A stretch of 64,000 nt of DNA from Saccharicrinis sp963677245 (GCA_963677245.1 OY781921.1:1860001-1924000), one strand, 5' to 3'; positions 36,585-47,185 are shown, numbered from the stretch's first letter. The notes: generated from the letters alone by a model not told the origin. Program-made: numbers and translations.

Positions 36585-36932
36585 GCATCTTTTTCAAGCA
36601 GATAAAACAAACAAACTCCTCAAACTATAATTTGAGAATATTGAATTTAGAATTCTGATCTTAATTATTCAATTATACTCAGAACAAATGCAAGCACATT
36701 TTAACCCATTTATTTCCTTTTAAAAATTAGCATTAACAATACTAAAACAAAAAAACCGCTTCACGCATATAGCATGAAGCGGCCTGTCCACATAAAATAA
36801 CACAGAAAATCAAAAATTAACTTAATGTGATAAACTAAGGTATGTAATACCTAATCCCTTAAAAAGCCAGAGACAAATACACTTAGGATATTCATCCCTG
36901 ACTTTGAACAACTAAAAAATTATAATTTCTTT
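36585..36932. other. Intergenic remainder after the regulator remnant
   Basis: It holds the possible gene tail to 36630, then A+T-rich sequence, and a terminator at 36748-36782 for the GH43 gene on the minus strand. No promoter or RNA gene was recognised. Confidence 0.4.
36748..36782 (-). terminator. Terminator of the 338-residue GH43 gene
   Basis: CCGCTTCA (36756-36763) pairs perfectly with TGAAGCGG (36775-36782), and a run of A on the plus strand (36749-36755) gives a T tract on the minus strand. Confidence 0.75.
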
Positions 36933-37949
36933 TTAATCCTGCTCATTCTGCCTGAAGTCAGGAAATCCTTCTTCTGTCCAATTAATTACACGAGCCCTTG
37001 TATCCCTGTTTGGATCTGACAAAGGACTACCCTTTAATTCTTTATAATCACGTGCATGATAAATCAATACATCTGTTTTTCCATCTTCTGCTACTGTAAA
37101 CGAATTATGTCCTGGCCCATATCTCTTTAGAGCTTCGTTAGTGTAAAAAACTGGTTTATCTGATTTATTCCACGAATTAACATCTAATAAATCTGCATCC
37201 TCATCTGCCCAAAGAAGACCAACACAATAATTGTGATCTGTAGCACTGGCCGAATAGCTTACAAATATTTTTCCGTTTCTTTTGATTACAGCAGGGCCTT
37301 CATTTACCTTATATCCTGCTCTCTCCCAATCAAACTCCGGATGTGTAATCTCAATTTCCGGACCTTTTAACTTAATCGGACTTTCCATTTCAGAAAGCAA
37401 TAATGAAGTATTTTCACCTTCCCTAACTCCCTGTGCCCATATCAGATACCTTCTTCCATTATGTTCAAATGTTGTGGCATCTAATGAAAAGGATTCCCTT
37501 TGTGTATATATACGTCCTTCTTCTTTCCATTCTCCTTGCGTAGGATCCTCAGATTCATTTGACAAAACATACATTCGAATGTTCCACACACGTTCTGCTT
37601 CTCCAGCCGCAAAATAGATATACCATTTTCCATCAATATGATGTAACTCGGGAGCCCATATATGATGACCCATTACACCTGTTTTATGTTTCTTCCAGAT
37701 AACTTTAGCCTCAGCTTCTTTTAATCCGTTTATTGTATTTGATTTTCTAAGTTCTATTCTATCGTACTCCGGCGCAGTAGCAATAAAATAGTACATATTA
37801 TCCTTGCCTTTTACCACCCAGGGATCAGCCCTTTGTGCTACTAAAGGATTATCATATTTAATTTTAGTTTGACATCCATTAAGTAACATTCCTGCCCATA
37901 AGCATACAATACAATTTACAACTAGAAATCGTTTCGCTAGATCTTTCAT
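36933..37949 (-). CDS. GH43 lipoprotein, probable exo-acting alpha-L-arabinofuranosidase
   Basis: 338 residues with a lipoprotein signal (MLLNGC, Cys26). The five-bladed GH43 propeller has its three catalytic acids visible: D42 (RADPWVV, general base), D157 (SLDATTF, pKa modulator) and E217 (NEGPAV, general acid). The compact length and the sequence around the active site resemble the exo-acting arabinofuranosidase or arabinanase subgroups (GH43_26-like) that release arabinose from arabinan. It is encoded 174 bp after a GH43 endo-arabinanase on the same strand, so the two probably act in sequence. The subfamily is not certain without an alignment. Confidence 0.85.
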   Translation of the reverse strand: MKDLAKRFLVVNCIVCLWAGMLLNGCQTKIKYDNPLVAQRADPWVVKGKDNMYYFIATAPEYDRIELRKSNTINGLKEAEAKVIWKKHKTGVMGHHIWAPELHHIDGKWYIYFAAGEAERVWNIRMYVLSNESEDPTQGEWKEEGRIYTQRESFSLDATTFEHNGRRYLIWAQGVREGENTSLLLSEMESPIKLKGPEIEITHPEFDWERAGYKVNEGPAVIKRNGKIFVSYSASATDHNYCVGLLWADEDADLLDVNSWNKSDKPVFYTNEALKRYGPGHNSFTVAEDGKTDVLIYHARDYKELKGSPLSDPNRDTRARVINWTEEGFPDFRQNEQD

Positions 37950-38123
37950 ATGTTTATCATTTCATTTAATAAGTTTCCTTCATGCATAACTAATACAAAA
38001 GTTGATATTGAGATGTCAATTATTCATTCATTATTGTATTATTTTATGCAAAAAGCGATCTTTATTAGTCATCTCAAAATGATAATAATTCAACGCAATC
38101 AATTTGTACTTCTATCTTTGTAT

Positions 38124-39629
38124 TTATTTTCTTGATTTAGGGACTTTTTTGCCCCAAATACCATTACCATTATTTAATATTCCTGTAAAAACTATCGTTT
38201 CTTTTTCATTTTCCCAATCCCAAGCTCTTAAAACTGCACACTCTGTAATTTCATTCTTGTTGTTTTTTAAATAGAGAAATCCTCCATTCGAATTATATGA
38301 AATGAATACAGTTTTGTCATCCTCTATAGCTCCATCTTTATTAAACTTAATCTTACGCGATAAGTTATAGGCCTCAGGTGTATACGACCATTCTTCTTGT
38401 GGAACCTGACCTTGTTTTAATTTCAATTGATCAGGTAAGTCTTTTATTTCTATGATTTCCCAATCTCCATCTAACTCTTTAGATTCTGCCAAACTTTGTT
38501 TAACAAACGGATTATATCTTTCGGGAGATAATACTGGCCAACCATTAGACAACCATCTAACTACCTTGACATGCAATCGAAACATTAAATTATCCGGAGC
38601 TAGCCTTCCCTGATGCATTAGAAAATAATTTCCATCGTCCTCGATTACCGCACAATGCGCATTCCCTGACCATCCCGGATGTCCTTTGAACATATAACTA
38701 TGAGTAAGAATGGGATAGTTATTAGTAGTATCCTTTAAATCAGCTCCAAAACAATCCACAAATGGACCGTAAGGCGATTTTGATCGGCCAACTCTAATAT
38801 TATAAAATGAAAAAAATGGATCATACGAAACAAAGAGGTAATACATACCCTGCTCTTTATTATAAATAATCTCAGGTGCTTCAATAACTCTATTTGCTTG
38901 ATCTCCTCTACAAGCTACCATATGACCTTTATCTTCAGGATTAATCGTTAGACCTGTTTCTGTGTTTAATTCTACACAGTACAATCCTCCAAAAGAAGAT
39001 CCATAGTACATCCAACTTCTTCCTGTTTTTGGATCATTTATAACAGAAGGGTCGATTGCATTCATTTCATCCTCGTATAATGTTTTAACCACAATTCCTT
39101 TATCAACCCATGGTCCTAATGGTGAATCAGAGGTAGCCAAGCCAATGCAGGAACCATTCTTGCCAAAATATGATAATGAATAATATAACCTGAATTCTTC
39201 ACCTACTTGATGAACATAAGGAGCCCATATGCTCTCCGGAGACTTACCTTCATTAGCTTCTTTTACAAAATCAAACGCATCCTGTGGTATACTATCAAAT
39301 GCCCATCCTTCGAATTTCCAATGTACCAGATCTTTTGAAGATCGTATTGGAATACAACCTATGTGAACAGTACTATCATCTTTAAAAATTATATTAGGTG
39401 GAATATAGTAGGCATCTGTTGAATATAAATAATAGGTATCTCCCACTTTTATACAGGAAGGATCATGTACATTGGCACTATGCCATTCTTGTCGGTTACT
39501 TATACTTGCGATATTTCTATAATCATCTTCATAGGGGTTTTTAGTACATTCTTTATTCCCTTGGTTTAGGCAGGAACTTAAGAAGAATACAATAGAAATG
39601 AAATAAAGGCTATATAATATGGAACGCAT
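38124..39629 (-). CDS. GH43 arabinan endo-1,5-alpha-L-arabinanase, lipoprotein
   Basis: 501 residues with a lipoprotein signal (FFLSSC, Cys20). GH43 endo-arabinanase features are present: SANVHDPS with D56 as general base, NAIDPSV with D193, and RVIEAPEII with E250 as likely general acid. HSYMFKGHPGWSGNAHC is the conserved calcium and substrate segment. A C-terminal beta domain (about 395-501) follows the propeller, as in extracellular endo-arabinanases. It cuts internal alpha-1,5 links in arabinan, probably at the cell surface. A TCCACCT motif in the same orientation lies 79 bp upstream, which suggests control by the hybrid regulator. Confidence 0.88.
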   Translation of the reverse strand: MRSILYSLYFISIVFFLSSCLNQGNKECTKNPYEDDYRNIASISNRQEWHSANVHDPSCIKVGDTYYLYSTDAYYIPPNIIFKDDSTVHIGCIPIRSSKDLVHWKFEGWAFDSIPQDAFDFVKEANEGKSPESIWAPYVHQVGEEFRLYYSLSYFGKNGSCIGLATSDSPLGPWVDKGIVVKTLYEDEMNAIDPSVINDPKTGRSWMYYGSSFGGLYCVELNTETGLTINPEDKGHMVACRGDQANRVIEAPEIIYNKEQGMYYLFVSYDPFFSFYNIRVGRSKSPYGPFVDCFGADLKDTTNNYPILTHSYMFKGHPGWSGNAHCAVIEDDGNYFLMHQGRLAPDNLMFRLHVKVVRWLSNGWPVLSPERYNPFVKQSLAESKELDGDWEIIEIKDLPDQLKLKQGQVPQEEWSYTPEAYNLSRKIKFNKDGAIEDDKTVFISYNSNGGFLYLKNNKNEITECAVLRAWDWENEKETIVFTGILNNGNGIWGKKVPKSRK

Positions 39630-39707
39630 TTTTCCTACTTAAATTTAACAATCGCTTAAACAAAAGTAGCATGCAGTATAAATATTAAAGAGGACAATCG
39701 TTTTTAT

Positions 39708-39717
39708 GAGGTGGATA
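39708..39717 (-). promoter_or_regulatory. Candidate hybrid-regulator operator (TCCACCT motif)
   Basis: The minus strand reads TATCCACCTC, 79 bp upstream of the GH43 gene at 38124-39629 and pointing toward it. The same core recurs upstream of GH127 and of the 556-residue GH43. Confidence 0.4.
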
Positions 39718-39822
39718 TAAAGTGAATAGCCTAAAACACAAGCTAAACCCCTTATACAACAAGCTATTTGCTTGAAAAACGAAACTTATATAAGCCAATA
39801 TTATTGAACTAGCTTTACTATA

Positions 39823-42800
39823 TTAACCATTGACATACTCACTTGGAGAACAATTATAAAACTTCTTGAATACCCTGCTAAAATATTTTGGATCATTAAA
39901 TCCAACCATAATAGCTACCTCTCCAACCTGGTATTTTTTGCTCTTTAATAATGGGATGGATTTTTTTAATCTAAATACATTAATATATTCATTTGGAGAA
40001 ACATTGGTTAAAGCTTTTAGCTTCTTATACAGTAGGCTTCGGCTAACGAACATTTTTGAAGAAAAGGTTTCGATGTCAAACGAAGCATCTACATAATGCT
40101 CAGAAACAACATCATTTACTTTTTGCATAAACTCATCATCTAAAGTACCACTTTGTAAATCCTGATCTTCGGCAGAATTTTGCAGGTAAAACTTCTTAAG
40201 TTTAAATCTATTATCTATTAGGCTCTTTATTTTTGCCTGTAACAAAGTAAAATTAAATGGTTTCACAATGTAGTCATCCGCACCAACACCTAAACCCTCT
40301 ATTTGATTTTCATCCACCCCTTTGGCCGACAAAAGTATAACAGGTAAATGACTTGTATTTAAATTATTTTTCAACTGTTTACACAAGTCAAAACCATTAA
40401 GTCTGGGCATCATAACATCACTCACCACTAGCTCTACATCATTCTTAAGTGCCAGTTCATAGCCTTCTTGTCCATCTCTTGCAGTAATAACCCTATAGTA
40501 TACCTTAAGCGATTCAGCTAAGAAATGCCTTAAATCATCATTATCCTCCACAACCATAATCTCTGGCTTACTTGCACCATCCTCAGGTATATTTTCTGAT
40601 TCTGTAGTTTTTGAAGGTTGAACCAGGTTTACTTTTTCTTTCAATGATAAAGGTTCATTTATATCGTGATCCACAATTGTATAATCATCAAATGCATCCT
40701 TTTCTATTGGCAGTGTAACTATAAAAGTGGTTCCTGATTTATATTCACTTTCGGCAACTATGTGTCCATTCTGTTTTTCAACTAACTCTTTTACAAGAGA
40801 CAAACCTATTCCTGTTCCAAATCCCAGCGTATTTTCCGCTCTATAAAAACGATCGAATATTTTATCAATCACATCCGGCTTAATTCCTTCCCCATCATCT
40901 TTTATCTTAATCTCAATACATTTTCCTTTGCTATCCTCTTCAATTAGATCTACATTCATCATTACATGACCTTCTGAAGAAGTATATTTAAAGGCATTTG
41001 ACAATAAGTTAAATAGAATATTTTCTAATTTCGATTTATCGTACCACCCATCATAATCTCCTTTATTTACCTGTAAATCATAGCTAATATTCTTTTCTTG
41101 CGCCAGCTCATTAAAAGCTCCACCAATTTCAATTACCGCCTCATCTACAGCTCCCTCTCTTAAAAGTACATTCAATTTACCGGCTTCTAATTTTCTAAAG
41201 GTCAGGATTTGATTTGTTAGCATTAATAAACGTTCGGCATTGCGTTTTACCACTGAAATGGCATTACGTACTGAATCTGACAACTGAACTCCGGAGTCTG
41301 ACAATATCCTTTCGACAGGAGATATAATTAAAGTTAATGGTGTACGAAACTCATGAGAAATATTTGTAAAAAACTGCATTCTCATTTGATGAATACTTTC
41401 TACTTTTTCATTCAAACTAATCAACTGGTCGCGTTGGGAAATAATTTCTTTGTTTTGATCTTCCAGCTGCTTTTTCTGAATCTCAATCTTATTTCTTCTC
41501 TTTTCTAACTGAGTATTACTTTCCATTAACCTGCTGGAACTTTCTTCTAACTGCTTATTCTTTTTTTGAATTTCAACAGTTCTTTCTTTGACAAGGAATT
41601 CCAAACGCTTTTTCTGCATCGAAATTCTAAAAGATCTATATTGAATATAAACAGATATCAATACAATAAGAAATACCACCAATACTATTTTAAACCACAT
41701 ACGCTGCCAAAGTGGGGGTATGATATCAACATATACCTGAGCCACATTTTCTTCCCATAGTCCCTCCAGATTCGTTGATTTAACCTGAAATAAATACAAG
41801 CCACCTGCAAGGTTTGTATAGGAAGCCATTCGTCGTTTTGAATCAACCTCTACCCAATCCTTATCAACACCCTCCATCTTATAAGCATATTTTATCTTAC
41901 CTGAATGCAGATAATTCATAGCTGAAAATTCGATAGAGAAAACCTTATCTTTATATGACAAACGAATGGTATCATTAGCAAAAGCAGACTTTTTAAGAGG
42001 TATAACGCCATTGTATTTCTGACCAGGCACTACTTTTTGGTTATAAATATTTAATGATGTTATACTCGGTGAAGTCTTAAATGGATATTGCTGAATACTG
42101 TCAGGATGAAAGAAGTTAAGCCCTTTTAAACCACCAAAATATAAGTAACCTTCATCGTCTTTAAAAGCCGCAGACCAATAATACTGGTTGTTTCGTAATC
42201 CATCTTGTTTATAATAATTTACAAAATGCTTTTGCGCTTGCGAATATTTTGATAATCCGTTTTCGGTAGCAATCCATAAATTATCTTTATCATCACAAAG
42301 AATATTATAAACTACATTATTTGCCAGTCCATCTTTTTGAATTAAGGATTCAAACTGGTAGTTACCGCCTTCAATTTCAACACATTTTGCAACTCCTCCT
42401 CCATAAGTTCCCAACCATATATTACCTTTACTATCTGATGTTAAACAAGCGATATAATTATTAGGCAAACTGTAAGGCTCCTGCGTTTCTTTAAATAGCG
42501 TTTGTTCGTATTTTGAAATAATAGTTGGTTCCGTTAAGCTTACCAATCTACTATTAAATCTATATAATCCGGAAGTGGTTCCAACCCAATAAAATCCATG
42601 TTTATCTTCAATTAAACAACCAACTTCCCATGAAGATGCAAGACCATCGTTTGCTGGCAAAACCGAATAGAAATAATCTTGTTTTTCATTATATATACAC
42701 AATCCTCCTTGTGTTCCTATAACTAAATGTCCTTTACTATTTTTATAAATACATGACACAAAACTACTTGGAAGTCCTTTGTCTATTTGATATGAGATGA

Positions 42801-44112
42801 AATTTTCTCCTTTACCTCTTACGAGCTTCTGCAAGCCCATACCCCATGTACCTACCCATAAATCCCCTTTACTATCTTCACAAACAGAAGTAATAAAATT
42901 ACTTTCTATTGAAGAAGCGTTTCCTGTCTGTGATTGAAAATATCTGAAATGACCTTTTGATGTGTTAATCTTAGCCAAACCTTTTCCTGCAGTACCTATC
43001 CATAACGATTGACGGGTTTTATAAATTGAGTTGATTATATCTTCATTCAGTTCATCCAAACCATCTCCTAAATTATCTAATGATAAAAAGTTCTTTTGAT
43101 GAATATTATAATGTGCCAATCCAACTTTTTCTGCACCTACCCAAACATTTCCCTGTTCATCGGCATATATTGAACTAACAAATTCTACCTGCGACTCTAT
43201 TGTATTGTCTATAAGACTAACCCGTTCTATTTTCTGTTCATCAATATACAGTCGACAAATACCTCCCAATGTACCTATATGCAATTCATTAGCATTTACT
43301 TTTATAAGTGCTGTAACGTTGGGGTGGTTTAATGAATTAACATTGCTTACATCGGCATAAAAAGGTATAAAATTTAAACTTCCTTTATCAATCAGGTACA
43401 ATCCGTTCTCAGTACCTAAATACAAATATCGTTCATCATCAAGAATACTTTGAATACTTGTATTACTGATTTCCGGTCTGTTATAATCCATACTCTCGAA
43501 TGAAGAGGATGACTCATTAAAAATATACAGTCCTAATTCAGTCCCAAGACAAACTTTATTGCTTGTACTCTGATATATACAATTCGGATTAGGTAAGGTA
43601 TCATTATTCCAATAATGCCCAACTTCTAACAGATTGTTTCCTTCCTCTTTTAACTGAAATATCCCATTGGTTTTAGTAACGATCCATATTGAATTACTTG
43701 TTTTTAAGGTTTCGATGACATCTAATTTCAGAATTCGCAAAATTTTATCATCTTCAATCACCTTGAATCGCCCAGTAAAAAGATCTAATACTTGCACTCC
43801 TTTTTGACTGGTAACCCATATTGAATGATCATTATCTGATTCGAGACTTAAAATTCTGTTATCCCACAATGCACTATCCCCTCCATCTGAATAATAGTAT
43901 TCAAAGCTATAACCGTCATAACGACAAAGCCCATTATCCGTTCCAATCCACATAAAACCAAATTCGTCTTTTTCAATTGATTGAACCGTATTTTGAGGCA
44001 AACCATCGTCTATATTAATAAATTCTACACGTGGTTGATTTTTTGCACTTAGTGTAAAGCAACTCAGTATGATTCCTAAGAATCCGAAAGTCTTTTTAAG
44101 AAATAATGTCAT
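39823..44112 (-). CDS. Hybrid two-component system regulator (HTCS), probable arabinan/arabino-oligosaccharide sensor
   Basis: 1429 residues in one polypeptide. In order: signal peptide (1-23); periplasmic two-propeller sensor (about 28-690) with many WIGTxxGL blades; Y_Y_Y domain (about 700-795); one membrane helix (803-823); coiled linker; histidine kinase with H-box FFTNISHEFRTPLTLI (His near 920) and ATPase; receiver with phosphoacceptor Asp near 1229 (VVSDVMMPRLNGF); AraC HTH domain (about 1330-1429). Such regulators sense a specific oligosaccharide in the periplasm and activate the nearby SusCD locus. It is flanked by arabinan enzymes, so arabino-oligosaccharide is the inferred ligand. 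Key residues appear intact. Confidence 0.95.
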   Translation of the reverse strand: MTLFLKKTFGFLGIILSCFTLSAKNQPRVEFINIDDGLPQNTVQSIEKDEFGFMWIGTDNGLCRYDGYSFEYYYSDGGDSALWDNRILSLESDNDHSIWVTSQKGVQVLDLFTGRFKVIEDDKILRILKLDVIETLKTSNSIWIVTKTNGIFQLKEEGNNLLEVGHYWNNDTLPNPNCIYQSTSNKVCLGTELGLYIFNESSSSFESMDYNRPEISNTSIQSILDDERYLYLGTENGLYLIDKGSLNFIPFYADVSNVNSLNHPNVTALIKVNANELHIGTLGGICRLYIDEQKIERVSLIDNTIESQVEFVSSIYADEQGNVWVGAEKVGLAHYNIHQKNFLSLDNLGDGLDELNEDIINSIYKTRQSLWIGTAGKGLAKINTSKGHFRYFQSQTGNASSIESNFITSVCEDSKGDLWVGTWGMGLQKLVRGKGENFISYQIDKGLPSSFVSCIYKNSKGHLVIGTQGGLCIYNEKQDYFYSVLPANDGLASSWEVGCLIEDKHGFYWVGTTSGLYRFNSRLVSLTEPTIISKYEQTLFKETQEPYSLPNNYIACLTSDSKGNIWLGTYGGGVAKCVEIEGGNYQFESLIQKDGLANNVVYNILCDDKDNLWIATENGLSKYSQAQKHFVNYYKQDGLRNNQYYWSAAFKDDEGYLYFGGLKGLNFFHPDSIQQYPFKTSPSITSLNIYNQKVVPGQKYNGVIPLKKSAFANDTIRLSYKDKVFSIEFSAMNYLHSGKIKYAYKMEGVDKDWVEVDSKRRMASYTNLAGGLYLFQVKSTNLEGLWEENVAQVYVDIIPPLWQRMWFKIVLVVFLIVLISVYIQYRSFRISMQKKRLEFLVKERTVEIQKKNKQLEESSSRLMESNTQLEKRRNKIEIQKKQLEDQNKEIISQRDQLISLNEKVESIHQMRMQFFTNISHEFRTPLTLIISPVERILSDSGVQLSDSVRNAISVVKRNAERLLMLTNQILTFRKLEAGKLNVLLREGAVDEAVIEIGGAFNELAQEKNISYDLQVNKGDYDGWYDKSKLENILFNLLSNAFKYTSSEGHVMMNVDLIEEDSKGKCIEIKIKDDGEGIKPDVIDKIFDRFYRAENTLGFGTGIGLSLVKELVEKQNGHIVAESEYKSGTTFIVTLPIEKDAFDDYTIVDHDINEPLSLKEKVNLVQPSKTTESENIPEDGASKPEIMVVEDNDDLRHFLAESLKVYYRVITARDGQEGYELALKNDVELVVSDVMMPRLNGFDLCKQLKNNLNTSHLPVILLSAKGVDENQIEGLGVGADDYIVKPFNFTLLQAKIKSLIDNRFKLKKFYLQNSAEDQDLQSGTLDDEFMQKVNDVVSEHYVDASFDIETFSSKMFVSRSLLYKKLKALTNVSPNEYINVFRLKKSIPLLKSKKYQVGEVAIMVGFNDPKYFSRVFKKFYNCSPSEYVNG

Positions 44113-44215
44113 AAATAACGATTATTCAGTCTGAAGTTATAAAAATATTACTTTTTATTTTAGGTTAGATAATTAAAGATACAACATTCAAAACCTAAGA
44201 AATCATAGCATTCTA

Positions 44216-44250
44216 TAAAAAAGGCCGCAATAATGCGGCCTTCGATTTTT
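44216..44250 (-). terminator. Terminator of the GH127 gene
   Basis: AAGGCCGC (44221-44228) and GCGGCCTT (44235-44242) form a perfect 8-bp stem with a 6-nt loop. A runs before and T runs after it could make it work on both strands. It lies 60 bp past the GH127 stop. Confidence 0.8.
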
Positions 44251-44300
44251 TGATATTATATTATGTAAGAATATAACTACCTCAGTATTTAATTAATAAA

Positions 44301-46640
44301 CTACTTTAGTAATCTAACTCCGTATATTCCTCCTGCTACAGAACCATCTTCTGCAATAAATTTTAACTCAATCTTTTTGGTATTCAGTTTTTCTTTTATT
44401 TCATCCAATGGGTAATCAATTGTATAAAACTCTTCTTTGTGATCTGAAGTTAATAATACTTTTGCTAACAAATGACCATTCATTTCAATCCTAAACTTTC
44501 TGCCGGCATCTCCTTTGGTATATGTTATCCTTAATACATTAGCTTCTTTCTTCTTATCTGTTAACATGTAGCTAAACCACCCGGTTGCATCACGCCAAAA
44601 ATGCTCTTTATACACACCTGAATTAGTTCTTTCTCCTTTAAAAAAGTGATCAGATTCCGGTTGTTGTTCCCCAGGAGCGACTTTATCAATCGTTCTCTTT
44701 TCTAAATTCAGAATAGCTTCTTCTTTTAACCTGATTTCTTCTCTTTTTGCTTCTAACTCACTTGCAGAATAAACTGGCCAGTAAACCATATATCGTGCTT
44801 CGTGGATTTCATAAAAAGGCTGTAATTTAAAAACTCGATCTCCATCAACCTTTATATTAAAATGCAATGGTTCTCCTTCTATTGGCTCAATCTGTGATGA
44901 AAAATCTTTTTCATCCGAAATTACACATGGCGCACTCTCTAAAGGTCGAAATTCTCCTTTGGCAACATGTCCCATTCTACTATCATCAGAAAAAAGACCA
45001 TCTAATCCAAGAGTATCCGTAACAGCACCTAATACAATAGGACCATAAGCAACAGAAGCATAGTTAGATCCATCAGGTAAATATTCTATTGTAAAATCCA
45101 TTGGCAATTCAATAGAAACCCTGTCTCCCTTGGCAAGGGACCCAATAGCTGCATAACCATTCTCCGCATTTACACTTACCTCCTTGTCGTTTATTTTAAC
45201 TAGTGGCTTTTTACCTTTTAACCATGCTGGAATACGCACATTAAATTTGAAGTTTTGTTTTGCTTCTTGAATTTTAAAATCCACCTTATTACTGTATGGA
45301 AACTTGGTTTCCTGTGATAATACAATTCCTTTTTCTTCCCAATTTAAAGTTGACGGAATAAATAAGTTAGTATAAATATCATCACCTCTATGTCCATATA
45401 TCAATTCAGCATATTTAGTATGATTTTCTAAACCAGAACCAACACAACACCAAAATGAAGTATGCACCTTAGAATACACTCTATAATGTTGAGGTCGCAT
45501 TGGAGTAAAGTATACAAAGCCTCCTTTTTCAGGATGTTGAGAAGACAAAATATGATTATACATGGCTCTCTCATAATAATCCATATACTTTTGATCGCCT
45601 TCACTCAAAAACAACATTTTGCTCAATTTAAGCATGTTGTATGTATTACAAGTTTCAGGTCCTTGCTCCGACTCTACCATAGAAGTAAAATCATCCGGAG
45701 AATGAAAATGCTCCCTAACACTATTTCCTCCAATGGAAATAGTCATATCATTTACCACAACATCCCAAAAGTATTTTGAAGCACTATTCCAGGCTGTATC
45801 CATAGCTACATCTGCATATCGCTTATATCCAATAACCTTAGGTATTTGGGTATTAGCATGCATCCCGACTAGATTTATACTTTTATCAATTAAAGGATTT
45901 AAAACCGAGAAATCAGAAAAACGACGTGCAAATGTTAGGTATTTTTTATCTCCAGTTAATTCAGCTACATCAACAAAAACCTCATTCATACCTCCATGCT
46001 CGCTTATAAGCAATTTTTGTAATTGATCATCATTTAAGTTTTTAGTGATATCCAAAAACCAGTCTGACAATTTTGTTAACATCACTAAAGCATCCTGATT
46101 ATGCGCATATGTGTAGGCATCTCTTAATCCAGCATATATTTTATGAATATTATATAATGGAACCCATTTTCTATTCAAAGAGAAGCTTCCTGCCTCTATT
46201 TTGCCTTCACTTATTTCTTTCCAAATCTGTTTTCCACCTGGAACTCCTGATAAATAACCACCTCCACTTGCATCCTGACACTTCTTTAATTCTTCGACAT
46301 AAGAATTTACCTTATTTAAAAATACAGTATCTCCTGTAGATGCATACATCATAGATAAAGCAGATAAATAATGTCCCCCAATATGACCGTCTAAACCTGT
46401 ATTTTCCCAATTGGTATAATTTAGTTTTTTAGGTTCTAAACCAGCCTCCTTAATGTAAGGAGCTAATAATCTATCTGCATCTAATTCCAACAAATACTGT
46501 TCATCAATTTTTTGAGCATTCAAAAAAGGAGAGTTGGTTAAACGAACTTCTTCTAAGGAAAAAGTTTTTAAAGGTTCTTGCTCGCTGCATGATGCTAATG
46601 TTATTATAGCAGCAATAAAGGTTAATAAGTGTTTCATCAA
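44301..46640 (-). CDS. GH127 beta-L-arabinofuranosidase-like lipoprotein
   Basis: 779 residues with a lipoprotein signal (TLASC). The alpha/alpha-barrel catalytic domain has NTGLDGHIGGHYLSA, PLYNIHKIYAGL, and the metal-thiolate set of GH127: SEQGPETCNTYNM (Glu and Cys, about 322-333) and FWCCVGSGLENH (paired Cys near 398). In the family the nucleophile is a Zn-bound cysteine. C-terminal beta domains (about 470-779) end in IYGVRLL. It releases beta-linked L-arabinofuranose, as in plant arabino-glycans. It is divergent from the SusCD operon and has a candidate operator 148 bp upstream. Activity of related families differs, so the linkage is inferred. Confidence 0.88.
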   Translation of the reverse strand: MMKHLLTFIAAIITLASCSEQEPLKTFSLEEVRLTNSPFLNAQKIDEQYLLELDADRLLAPYIKEAGLEPKKLNYTNWENTGLDGHIGGHYLSALSMMYASTGDTVFLNKVNSYVEELKKCQDASGGGYLSGVPGGKQIWKEISEGKIEAGSFSLNRKWVPLYNIHKIYAGLRDAYTYAHNQDALVMLTKLSDWFLDITKNLNDDQLQKLLISEHGGMNEVFVDVAELTGDKKYLTFARRFSDFSVLNPLIDKSINLVGMHANTQIPKVIGYKRYADVAMDTAWNSASKYFWDVVVNDMTISIGGNSVREHFHSPDDFTSMVESEQGPETCNTYNMLKLSKMLFLSEGDQKYMDYYERAMYNHILSSQHPEKGGFVYFTPMRPQHYRVYSKVHTSFWCCVGSGLENHTKYAELIYGHRGDDIYTNLFIPSTLNWEEKGIVLSQETKFPYSNKVDFKIQEAKQNFKFNVRIPAWLKGKKPLVKINDKEVSVNAENGYAAIGSLAKGDRVSIELPMDFTIEYLPDGSNYASVAYGPIVLGAVTDTLGLDGLFSDDSRMGHVAKGEFRPLESAPCVISDEKDFSSQIEPIEGEPLHFNIKVDGDRVFKLQPFYEIHEARYMVYWPVYSASELEAKREEIRLKEEAILNLEKRTIDKVAPGEQQPESDHFFKGERTNSGVYKEHFWRDATGWFSYMLTDKKKEANVLRITYTKGDAGRKFRIEMNGHLLAKVLLTSDHKEEFYTIDYPLDEIKEKLNTKKIELKFIAEDGSVAGGIYGVRLLK

Positions 46641-47185
46641 TAAAGTTTTAGATTACATTTTTTAACAAAGGACAAAACTAGTTAAAAAATTACATATTGG
46701 ATATCTATTATTCCCCATTCATCCTTATATGTTTAACAAACAAAGTTCTGCAAAATACGCCTAGCCCAAGAGTATTATTATTTATTAGAGGTGGACAAAT
46801 GTTTACAACAAAACTCCACCATAAGTATTTAATCCCACCTTTTCTGTATTTCCTTGAAATATTCGAAAAACAAATACAAAACACCACCGTGGTATCCGTA
46901 TTTATCCACTCTTAAAAAATATTAATGAACCTTAAATAGTTAGATCGAATTTAAATTTGCTTAACATTTCGAAACACTTTGAATCATTTCTTAAACAATT
47001 CATAGAGTAATAACATAAAGCGCATTAACAAAACTCATTAAATAAAAAATATGGATAAATGAAAACGAATAAAGCAAGCTAACAAAAACAATAAAGCTCA
47101 CATAGATGATTTTTTAAGGTGAGTGGCAAAAAACAATTTTGAAAATGAGATTACAGAGAATTGAAACAGCATAATTAATTAAAGT
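46641..47185. other. 545-bp divergent regulatory region between GH127 and the SusCD operon
   Basis: It contains GGTGGA (46790-46795) and TCCACC (46815-46820) as an inverted pair with a 19-nt gap, and TCCCACCT at 46833-46840. A TAAATTTG box, an exact TAnnTTTG match, is at 46952-46959, but without a clear -33 element. The leader before the first plus-strand gene would then be over 200 nt. No RNA gene or convincing small protein was seen. Confidence 0.45.
46788..46840. promoter_or_regulatory. Candidate hybrid-regulator operator cluster
   Basis: The minus strand reads TTTGTCCACCTC (46788-46799), facing GH127. The plus strand has TCCACC (46815-46820) and TCCCACCT (46833-46840), facing the SusCD operon. 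The inverted arrangement between two divergent arabinan units would let one regulator serve both. Confidence 0.45.

Noticed and set aside
36585..36630. A second small gene after the regulator remnant
   Set aside because: The short frame ending near 36630 has no start codon of its own in a good position; it is treated as a possible tail of the deleted gene.
46697..46915. 72-codon plus-strand frame upstream of the SusCD operon
   Set aside because: It has no protein-like features, overlaps the candidate operator cluster, and the composition looks like A+T-rich leader DNA.
46952..46959. TAAATTTG as the definite SusCD operon promoter
   Set aside because: The box matches but no -33 element is found at the right distance and the leader would exceed 200 nt; mentioned only as a candidate.
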